Below are positions 6,327 to 11,821 of a stretch of DNA of 11,821 nt, piece by piece. The notes under the pieces are model-generated. The model saw only the letters and a list, made by a program, of their open reading frames with translations. It ran no database searches and was not told where the DNA came from. The stretch is from Candidatus Helarchaeota archaeon (GTDB taxonomy: Archaea; Asgardarchaeota; Lokiarchaeia; Helarchaeales; HEL-GB-A). The translations under genes were made by a program, and so were the position numbers. The stretch spans positions 1 through 11,821 of the forward strand of contig JAEOSY010000513.1 of NCBI GenBank assembly GCA_016840125.1, read 5' to 3'. The stretch's first letter is position 1. Each line of letters opens with the position of its first letter.

Positions 6327-7544
6327 TTGGAAGGTTATGAATTAAAAGATTTGAAGCTACGAAGGGCAGGAGAGGTGCTACGGGAAATTCCTGATAAGTA
6401 TTATGCTAAGAAATTCATTCCGTTGTCAAAAAATACCTTTAGTGCCTTGCGTTTGATTGATAATTGGAAAGGATACGAGCAGCAGTATGAAGGCTTTGAG
6501 GATATAATTTCAAGAAACGTAAGCATTCGGTTGGATGAATCAATAAAAACGTCAAAAGCAGCTCAGGAAGGGAAGATCAAGCGTTTAAAGGAGACAGTTA
6601 CATTTTGGGGTTATCCACCGGTTTTGCCAGTTAGAATGGATATGCAAAATTTGAGCACGAAAATGATATACGGCCCTTCCACAGACATATCATTCGCCTG
6701 TTTATCAGATATGGATCGGGATCTAGCGTTCATAATGAACCTACATGTGGAAGAATCTACACCCGAGGAATATTGGTTTCTTTTAAAGAAGGATAATCCT
6801 GAAATTTTTGATAGACGTCATATGAAGCTCGGAGTTCGGTTACGTGATATTGGAAAAAAAATTAAGAATAATGTAGAGGCAGCTCACCGAATTCGGGAAA
6901 TATTGATTGATGTTCGGAATGAGAAGACTCCACAGTGGGCAAATTCTACATACTATGTATGTATTTTCTTCATGGTTGCGGCGTCTAATTTGGCAATGGA
7001 GTTGACAAATTGGAATGCACTCGGCGAAATCTGGGATGGTGTAAATGCCCAAAATAAGCACCAGTTGCCAGATTGTATATTCAATTATGAACCGTTACCT
7101 CCGATTTTAAATATGATGTTTAATTTAGAGCGCCCTTACTTCACAGAGCGGCTCACAAAAGCATTGACCGCTAACCAATTGTATCTAAATTATATGGAGA
7201 AAGAAATTCTCAAAAATATTAAGAAACGGGATTATGAACTCTATGATTATTTCGTGAAGTACTACTCTTACCAACTGGAGACGGGCATTCCACTCCCTAT
7301 CCAATCATATAATACGAAGACGCCTGTATTTAATCCAGAGACTCAACAATGGGAAACTTTAGAGTTCGAAGTTCCAGATGGGGCTAAAATTCACTATAAA
7401 GAATTAGGGCTCACTTTTGAGGAAGCTATTAGCGGGGTGTTGTTTGATATCACCCATAAAACACCAATCGAAAAAGTGACAAGAGATAATATCATCTCTC
7501 TAGGACATGGACTCGATACTAAGTATCTGCGTCCTCAATCTTAA
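6327..7544 (+). CDS. Unrecognised protein, paralogue B of the divergent pair (no zinc ribbon)
   Basis: This 405-residue protein is homologous to the divergently transcribed gene at 4863-6188, and I do not recognise the family. Conserved blocks: RLDESI (68-73), YPPVLPVRMDMQ (96-107), KMIYGPSTD (112-120), DRRHMKLG (162-169), RDIGKKIK (173-180), DVRNEKTPQW (195-204), DGVNAQN (237-243) and GLTFEEAISGVLFDITHKTP (361-380). It ends ~20 residues later with GLDTKY, matching GLNTKF in the partner, and lacks the 45-residue zinc-ribbon tail. The middle to C-terminal part (about 285-320) is a Lys/Tyr-rich helical region that differs most from the partner. The start is TTG: an in-frame TGA lies nine bases upstream, no ATG occurs until about codon 104, and GAAGGTGA precedes the TTG at good spacing. 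Confidence 0.8.
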   Translation: MEGYELKDLKLRRAGEVLREIPDKYYAKKFIPLSKNTFSALRLIDNWKGYEQQYEGFEDIISRNVSIRLDESIKTSKAAQEGKIKRLKETVTFWGYPPVLPVRMDMQNLSTKMIYGPSTDISFACLSDMDRDLAFIMNLHVEESTPEEYWFLLKKDNPEIFDRRHMKLGVRLRDIGKKIKNNVEAAHRIREILIDVRNEKTPQWANSTYYVCIFFMVAASNLAMELTNWNALGEIWDGVNAQNKHQLPDCIFNYEPLPPILNMMFNLERPYFTERLTKALTANQLYLNYMEKEILKNIKKRDYELYDYFVKYYSYQLETGIPLPIQSYNTKTPVFNPETQQWETLEFEVPDGAKIHYKELGLTFEEAISGVLFDITHKTPIEKVTRDNIISLGHGLDTKYLRPQS

Positions 7545-7557
7545 CTTTTTTAAAAAG
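7545..7557 (+). terminator. T-rich terminator after paralogue B
   Basis: CTTTTTTAAAAAG directly follows the stop codon. It has a run of six T and is itself nearly palindromic. It fits archaeal T-tract termination. Confidence 0.4.
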
Positions 7558-7568
7558 GATGAAAAAAT

Positions 7569-7628
7569 AGGCTTACAATTTACGATTTATTGCGCAAAAA
7601 TATATGGTTTTTAAGAAATGGTAAGCCT
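7569..7628. repeat. 13-bp inverted repeat around a 34-base loop
   Basis: The left arm AGGCTTACAATTT (7569-7581) pairs with AAATGGTAAGCCT (7616-7628) with one mismatch in 13. The loop contains a second small inverted repeat (AAAAA...TTTTT). It lies in the 209-base gap between paralogue B and the membrane-protein gene. It could be an RNA hairpin, a processing or termination element, or a very small relic of a transposable element. No clear target-site duplication flanks it. Confidence 0.6.
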
Positions 7629-7670
7629 TAGGATCTTGAAAAAGTTGGAGATCGTGGAATGTATAACGTC

Positions 7671-7684
7671 AAAGATATATATGG
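7671..7684 (+). promoter_or_regulatory. TATA-like element for the membrane-protein gene
   Basis: AAAGATATATATGG resembles BRE plus TATA. A start near 7705 would leave a leader of about 45 bases carrying GAGGTAAAGGTG before the TTG start at 7754. The imperfect pair AAGATA/TATCTT (7672-7677 and 7694-7699) brackets the area. Confidence 0.35.
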
Positions 7685-7753
7685 ATAATTTGTTATCTTA
7701 ATTCAGTAAGTGTTCTAATGGGAATTTGTATTGAGGTAAAGGTGTAAAATCAT

Positions 7754-8491
7754 TTGAAAATACTTCAGTGGAAGGTATATTATAGTCTGGGAATTATTGG
7801 ATTGTCAATCCTATTATATGTTTCACATTTTTTCATTTTTGGGGATCCTGAACATATCTTCATCTTTTTAATTAGCGATTTAGCCTTTCTTCCACTCTAT
7901 ATATTAGTGACGACTTTAGGGCTCCACGCATTAATTACCCGTAAAGAAAAAGGCGATTTAGCAAGAAAATTAAATATGATTGTCGGGACTTTTTACAGCG
8001 AGATAGGATCAAAACTCTTAAATCATCTTAGAAAATTCGAACCTGATACAGAAGAAATTAATAAAAATATTCTCAGAGAGATGGAGTGGTCTGCAAAAGA
8101 ACTTGCGACAATAAAGAAACAACTTCTTGATTTCAATTATATAATGGAATGTAATAATAAAGATTTAAAAAGTTTAAAAAATTTTTTACTAAAGAAACGC
8201 AATTTCCTTTTAGTATTATTAGAAAATCCAGTAATATTGGAACTTACATCATTTTCAGATATGCTTTGGGTCATTTTTCATTTGATTGAAGAATTAGAAA
8301 AAATCCCTACTAAAAAAGTGGCTAACTGGTCAGAAGATGATTTTAATCATTTGAATGAGGATATTAAGGCGACGTATATATTCTTAGTTATGGAATGGTT
8401 AGATTACATGAAAATATTGAAATTGGAGGATCCTTATCTGTTTTCCCTTGCATTAAGAGCAAATCCATTTGATCCGGATATTACTTGTTAA
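7754..8491 (+). CDS. Conserved archaeal/bacterial membrane protein of unknown function (two N-terminal TM helices)
   Basis: The protein has 245 residues. Two hydrophobic helices (about 9-29 and 34-58) form a hairpin in the membrane, followed by the basic segment ITRKEKGDLARKLN and a ~180-residue helical cytoplasmic domain. Recognisable family features are LNMIVGTFYSEIG (73-85), KNFLLKKRNFLLVLLENP, SFSDMLWVIFHLIEEL, and the C-terminal YLFSLALRANPFDPD. I recall these from widespread uncharacterised membrane proteins of anaerobic archaea and bacteria, with no assigned function. The start is TTG: an in-frame TAA lies at 7745-7747, and GAGGT/GGTG precedes the TTG. It is followed 43 bases later by the OsmC-like gene on the same strand, with T-tracts (8492-8497, 8502-8507) between, so co-transcription is uncertain. 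Confidence 0.75.
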   Translation: MKILQWKVYYSLGIIGLSILLYVSHFFIFGDPEHIFIFLISDLAFLPLYILVTTLGLHALITRKEKGDLARKLNMIVGTFYSEIGSKLLNHLRKFEPDTEEINKNILREMEWSAKELATIKKQLLDFNYIMECNNKDLKSLKNFLLKKRNFLLVLLENPVILELTSFSDMLWVIFHLIEELEKIPTKKVANWSEDDFNHLNEDIKATYIFLVMEWLDYMKILKLEDPYLFSLALRANPFDPDITC

Positions 8492-8510
8492 TTTTTTCAT
8501 ATTTTTTGAG
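8492..8510 (+). terminator. Two T-tracts after the membrane-protein gene
   Basis: Runs of six T at 8492-8497 and 8502-8507 lie directly after the stop and before the AAGGAAG of the OsmC-like gene. They could act as a T-rich terminator or as part of the leader of the next gene. Confidence 0.3.
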
Positions 8511-8534
8511 TAATCATAGTAAGGAAGATCTACA

Positions 8535-8966
8535 TTGGACGTAACGGATGATAATAATGTTGAAGTAGAGTTGCAGTGGAAGGAGGGGTTACAAATTGAA
8601 TCTGAAATTCGGCATTTTAATCCTGTTTTAATGGATGATAGGAAAAAAGGAAAGGATTCCGCTCCAACCCCAGTCGAAATGTTCTTGGCGTCGGTGGGCT
8701 CTTGTTTAATCATGTCCTTTGTTTATTGTACATATTTAGCGGGAGCAAAGTTAGATACCAGTAATTTTAGAGTGAAAATGGTAGGAGATATAGAGAGAAA
8801 GAATAATAGATTGCGCCTCGTCAATGTTAGAGCAGAATTCAGGCTAAAATCAAGCAAGGATGATATAAAAATAAAGAAGTGTTTCGAGAAGTTTCAGCCT
8901 TTTTGCATCCTCTCGGAAAGTATTAAATCAGGAATCTCGTTTTCATGTGATTTAAGCATGATATGA
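8535..8966 (+). CDS. OsmC/Ohr-family protein
   Basis: This 143-residue protein shows the OsmC fold pattern. The central helix APTPVEMFLASVGSCLIMSF (43-62) carries Cys57, and the second conserved cysteine, Cys124, lies in FQPFCILSESIKSGISFSCDL; Cys138 is additional. In OsmC/Ohr proteins the two cysteines reduce peroxides using thiols, and the family also includes archaeal members of unknown substrate. The protein is typical in length. The start is TTG with AAGGAAG seven bases upstream. Its stop TGA abuts the TGA of the convergent SCP2-like gene (together TGATCA), with no gap. A thiol-peroxidase role, or a role with coenzyme-thiols next to a CoM-using enzyme, is inference. Confidence 0.8.
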   Translation: MDVTDDNNVEVELQWKEGLQIESEIRHFNPVLMDDRKKGKDSAPTPVEMFLASVGSCLIMSFVYCTYLAGAKLDTSNFRVKMVGDIERKNNRLRLVNVRAEFRLKSSKDDIKIKKCFEKFQPFCILSESIKSGISFSCDLSMI

Positions 8967-9467
8967 TCAAGGACTACCAATGGGCCACATCTGGGGTCTA
9001 GGATTAACCTCGCCTCGACTGGAGGCATCCATTAAATCACGCATATCTAGTCCACAAGTTAAATTTCCAAGGATCCAGCCAGTTCCAGCCCAGACGGGTG
9101 CCATCATATCTAGTTCACCCATAATAATACGAACGAAATCGTAGTACCGCATATGGATGATTAAATCAGGTTCTGTATCCGGAATACCTGGCTTAATGTC
9201 TGTTGGATTTATCATAAGTCTGACATATTCTATCTCGCGTTTTGGATGTTCAACTTCAATTAAAATGATTCGAGGAACTATTTTACTGGCGATTTCGAGG
9301 GAGATTGGATTCCCTACAATGGATCCAATCATCATATCATGAAATAATTCAAAAATAGATGGTTCTTTTTCACGTCCAGGGAGAATCCAATCGATTTCAT
9401 ACCACCAACCATCAGTTAATTCTTTGTATTCGTAATCTTCAGCTATTACTGGTTTTTCGTTACTCAT
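8967..9467 (-). CDS. SCP2-like (sterol carrier/lipid-binding) domain protein in the reductase operon
   Basis: The protein has 166 residues and is soluble. The C-terminal half fits the SCP2 pattern: PDLIIHMRYYDFVRIIMGELD (100-120), MMAPVWAGTGWILGN (121-135) and LTCGLDMRDLMD (136-147). These correspond to the SCP2 strand, the helix with a [GK]xLD turn, the 'xxGxxxxxGd' strand and the last helix. SCP2 folds bind fatty acids, acyl-CoA or other hydrophobic ligands. The N-terminal half (residues 1-95) contains WWYEIDW and a Met/Ile-rich helix, and could complete the cavity. It starts 13 bases after the alpha-subunit stop with AGGTAA upstream, so it is in the same transcript. The family assignment is by pattern only. 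A role in handling alkane-derived lipids is inference. Confidence 0.55.
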   Translation of the reverse strand: MSNEKPVIAEDYEYKELTDGWWYEIDWILPGREKEPSIFELFHDMMIGSIVGNPISLEIASKIVPRIILIEVEHPKREIEYVRLMINPTDIKPGIPDTEPDLIIHMRYYDFVRIIMGELDMMAPVWAGTGWILGNLTCGLDMRDLMDASSRGEVNPRPQMWPIGSP

Positions 9468-9480
9468 AGAATTTACCTAC

Positions 9481-11271
9481 TTAATGCGATGGTACTATTA
9501 AATCACGTTCTCCTGCGGGCATAAATTGTCTCAAAGCGGCTTTTGCAATCGCAAGACGCGGTTCCCGAAAATCGAATTTGAGGTCGGGGTCAGCAAATGC
9601 TACCTTTACGACAGGGTTACATACATAAGCGCGTCCGCGTCCTAATGCTGCAGCCATGCATGCACCTATTGCTCCTGCGGAATGTCCTGCGGTGTAAGAA
9701 GTATATGGCGAATTCATTCCGCGAAATTCAATTAAACCGCCTTCTTCCATTCGGAACGCACAAGAATACGCTAATCCTAAGTGATCTTGCACCTCTTGTC
9801 CAGCCCAACCAGTCCGAACCCAGCCTTCCTTCATCAACATTCCAATAGCATAATTCATACACATTTGACCAATCATTGGTGAGCCGGTGAGCATGGCCGC
9901 AGCGGAACCAGCTAGAGATCCGACAAGCGAGATACGATGCGCCCCACCCCAGTGATATTCCATGAGCGATGGATATTTTTCATAGGTTTCCATAGAAGCT
10001 TGAATCATCATGTCGGTTATAAATTTTATGTTTTTCCATTTTGGAGGGACTTTGGATACCCTGCTTATGGATCTATGCTGAATTTCAGAGAAGTTATCCA
10101 TTAGATCATCAATTACATTTCCGCAGTATGCCCCAGCGGCGACAGCAGTTGAGAAACCTAGTCCACCGCTCATATAAAATCCATACCAGAGCAAACTAGT
10201 CATTGTTGCGAGAATCGCTCCCGCTTGGGAGGTCCTAGCCATAAAGCGTCGTCCTTCTTCTAAATTATCCGCAATGATTTTAAAGTAGGGTTCAGCCGGA
10301 AGATAATTATCACATTGCTGAATATCTGCGTAGTAGCCAAAGGGAATTCCACCAGGTTCGTTCTGGGCTCTGGCACGGCTGTACCAAGTACGTTCTCCTA
10401 TTTGGATAACATTTGCAGACTTTGCAGCATAAGCAATATCGGAAATAATGCTTTCACCAGTTAATCGATAGGCAGATATAAATGCCATTGAGGATTGCAT
10501 GGCAGCCCAACGGTATGTCACACCACCATCAGCCATTCGGACGGCAATCGTAGGAGCTCGTACAACCATATAGATTGTATCACCAATATCTCTCTTTAGG
10601 ATTTTTGCTTTCGTGGGATGGAATCCTACTTTATCGATGTCGATAACAAACCGCCGATCAAGCATATCAACAATATCATCATTTCCGGTAATGATTTTAC
10701 AGTAGGCATCAGAAGTCAAGCCCGGATGGATTTCAGCCATGTGTTCCTGCGCAACTGCTCCACCTGCAATGGTGTGTTGAACAGTTTCTAAATAAAGATT
10801 AATCGTTTCAGGAGTAATTTCTTTCCCAGCCCGCACTTGAAGAACACGATGAGTAGTATCGAGATTAATAATGACAGTTCGTTTAATATCATCTAATAGT
10901 TGTTGAATAGCAGCATTATTCACATGATGAAGGTCATCGTAATCGACAATAACATCTGTGCCAGATATAATATAAGGTTCCAAAGCTCTTTGACCAAGAG
11001 GAATTCCTACTGCACGATTATAGGATGGAATTCCGCGCTCCTTTGCGATTTTTCGTCCCCATTCAAAAAATTCTTCTTTTCTTCTTTTTTGATGGAACCC
11101 ACCTCTCTTGTACATCAGTGGATCCACATTACTCATAGGGTGTAGTCCGAAGGTTTTCTGCATAGTTTTATAAATTAAGCGTTCCTTTTCAGTGGGCAGA
11201 AACTTCTCTACTAGCTTCCCCAGTTCGTATTTATATTCGCTCTCTTTTGCACGACGATCTTTTTTACTCAT
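9481..11271 (-). CDS. mcrA: Divergent methyl/alkyl-coenzyme M reductase, alpha subunit
   Basis: The 596-residue protein is the nickel-F430 enzyme subunit. By recalled alignment to Methanothermobacter McrA (offset 28 over 147-280), Gln175 in AVAQEHMAEIHPGL is the axial Ni ligand (Gln147), Lys284 matches Lys256, Arg299 matches methyl-Arg271, Phe373 matches Phe330, and Gly491 matches thioglycine 445. Changed positions: Ser285 (His257), Ser298 (Arg270), Ala376 or neighbour (Tyr333), His445 (Gln400), Trp489 (Phe443), Leu498 (Cys452). The region between NEPGG (304-308) and YMSGGLGF (366-373) is about 15 residues longer than I recall, and the protein exceeds the usual ~550. The ending FMPAGERDLIVPSH is typical. 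These losses are expected of alkyl-CoM reductases rather than methanogenic McrA. It starts four bases after the gamma stop, with GGGGATG overlapping the end of gamma. Confidence 0.93.
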   Translation of the reverse strand: MSKKDRRAKESEYKYELGKLVEKFLPTEKERLIYKTMQKTFGLHPMSNVDPLMYKRGGFHQKRRKEEFFEWGRKIAKERGIPSYNRAVGIPLGQRALEPYIISGTDVIVDYDDLHHVNNAAIQQLLDDIKRTVIINLDTTHRVLQVRAGKEITPETINLYLETVQHTIAGGAVAQEHMAEIHPGLTSDAYCKIITGNDDIVDMLDRRFVIDIDKVGFHPTKAKILKRDIGDTIYMVVRAPTIAVRMADGGVTYRWAAMQSSMAFISAYRLTGESIISDIAYAAKSANVIQIGERTWYSRARAQNEPGGIPFGYYADIQQCDNYLPAEPYFKIIADNLEEGRRFMARTSQAGAILATMTSLLWYGFYMSGGLGFSTAVAAGAYCGNVIDDLMDNFSEIQHRSISRVSKVPPKWKNIKFITDMMIQASMETYEKYPSLMEYHWGGAHRISLVGSLAGSAAAMLTGSPMIGQMCMNYAIGMLMKEGWVRTGWAGQEVQDHLGLAYSCAFRMEEGGLIEFRGMNSPYTSYTAGHSAGAIGACMAAALGRGRAYVCNPVVKVAFADPDLKFDFREPRLAIAKAALRQFMPAGERDLIVPSH

Positions 11272-11275
11272 TTTT

Positions 11276-11821
11276 TCACATCCCCTTAATTAAATCAGGT
11301 TTAAAGCCTCCCAAGATTCTAAAATGGGTAGCTCGTGTAATTATAAATAATATTTCAGTACGTGACTTATACGGTGTAAGATTCCACCGATAGGTAACAT
11401 CCATCGTATCCAACTCTTCTTCGGTTAAAGGACGTCCAATAGGTATAGGTTCGTCCAACATACGTGCATGCATGTCCTTGATATAAACAACTTCTTTCAA
11501 ATCTTTATCGTAAACATAACGACGTCGGGCGTCAAACATGAGCCCATCTGAATCCAATCTTAAAGCGTGTCCATGAACTGTTAACCCTTTTAATGCTGTA
11601 CGAGCGGGATCAAAGACCTCCGTTTCTATCAACATACGGGTGGCTGCTTCCACATCCCGCTCCCGCATTTCAAGAATTTCGCGACCAGAGTAAATAACAG
11701 TATCAACTCCACGAAATCGATTGAAGTACATACGAGCACGTAACCAAGGAGCAATCACAGGACTCCAGAAGCTGTCAGTGAATTGTACGAATCGAATTCG
11801 GTCACCTGCTTGAGCTCCAGG
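11276..11821 (-). CDS. mcrG: Methyl/alkyl-coenzyme M reductase, gamma subunit (5' end outside window)
   Basis: The frame is open to the window edge and 181 residues are visible, of ~250 in a full gamma subunit. It includes PGAQAGDRIRFVQFTDSFWSP directly at the edge, the McrG motif before the GTG at 11758, so that GTG is internal. McrG landmarks follow: RARMYFNRFRG, YSGREILEMRERDVE, FDPARTALKGLTVHGHALRLDSDGLMFD, LDEPIPIGRPLTEEEL and a final FRILGGF. The subunit helps form the F430 pocket in the hexameric enzyme. The order gamma-alpha is the canonical mcr order; beta (mcrB) should lie just beyond the window edge and cannot be checked here. The stop is five bases before the alpha ATG, and its last codons overlap the alpha ribosome-binding site. 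Confidence 0.93.
   Translation of the reverse strand, partial: PGAQAGDRIRFVQFTDSFWSPVIAPWLRARMYFNRFRGVDTVIYSGREILEMRERDVEAATRMLIETEVFDPARTALKGLTVHGHALRLDSDGLMFDARRRYVYDKDLKEVVYIKDMHARMLDEPIPIGRPLTEEELDTMDVTYRWNLTPYKSRTEILFIITRATHFRILGGFKPDLIKGM

Noticed and set aside
4863..7544. Relation of the unknown paralogues to the beta subunit McrB, from DGINAKNL versus the McrB QGLNANNL motif
   Set aside because: Only this short motif and a vague helical pattern match; the McrB C-terminal GGGGPG region and overall order are absent. Treated as chance unless a profile search supports it.
7569..7628. Complete insertion element
   Set aside because: Too short, no transposase, no clear target duplication; reported only as an inverted repeat.
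11276..11758. GTG at 11758 as the start of the gamma subunit
   Set aside because: The frame stays open upstream to the window edge and encodes McrG-conserved residues (AGDRIRFVQFTDS), so the gene is simply cut by the window.

Overview
The window reads as a piece of an AT-rich archaeal genome. The key gene is a divergent methyl/alkyl-coenzyme M reductase alpha subunit (McrA/AcrA family, 9481-11271, minus strand), with the matching gamma subunit (11276 to the window edge) just upstream. Other archaeal signs are frequent TTG starts with clear Shine-Dalgarno sequences, TATA/BRE-like promoter elements, and families typical of anaerobic archaea (DUF134/NifX, MinD-type ATPases with inserted ferredoxin domains, OsmC-like). 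The alpha subunit keeps the nickel-F430 axial glutamine and the thioglycine position. It has lost several residues that are near-invariant in methanogens, which points to an alkyl-CoM reductase (anaerobic alkane oxidation) rather than a standard methanogen enzyme. Plausible hosts are alkane-oxidising lineages such as Helarchaeales (Asgard) or Syntrophoarchaeales-like archaea. The window alone does not settle the lineage.

Layout, left to right. 1-284 (+): tail of a PhoU-like protein. 287-745 (-): unrecognised helical protein. 849-4543 (-): a tight five-gene operon, transcribed right to left: zinc-ribbon/coiled-coil protein, NifX-like protein with a Gly/Arg tail, two MinD-type ATPases each with an inserted 2[4Fe-4S] ferredoxin domain, and a DUF134-NifX fusion. 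A BRE/TATA element and a perfect 7-3-7 palindrome lie just upstream. 4544-4862: a 319-base non-coding stretch. 4863-6188 (-) and 6327-7544 (+): two divergent paralogues of a family I do not recognise, sharing a 138-base intergenic region with a perfect 18-bp palindrome. 7754-8491 (+): a conserved two-TM membrane protein. 8535-8966 (+): OsmC-like protein. 8967-11821 (-): the reductase operon gamma, alpha, then a small SCP2-like protein.

How the parts may work together (inference). The reductase would activate an alkane to alkyl-CoM, and the SCP2-like protein, translated from the same operon, could handle a hydrophobic substrate or acyl product. The MinD/NifX operon looks like an Fe-S or metallocofactor handling module and could supply cofactor or electrons. 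The divergent paralogue pair is the most novel content. It sits beside the reductase locus and has its own probable operator. No function can be assigned from sequence alone.
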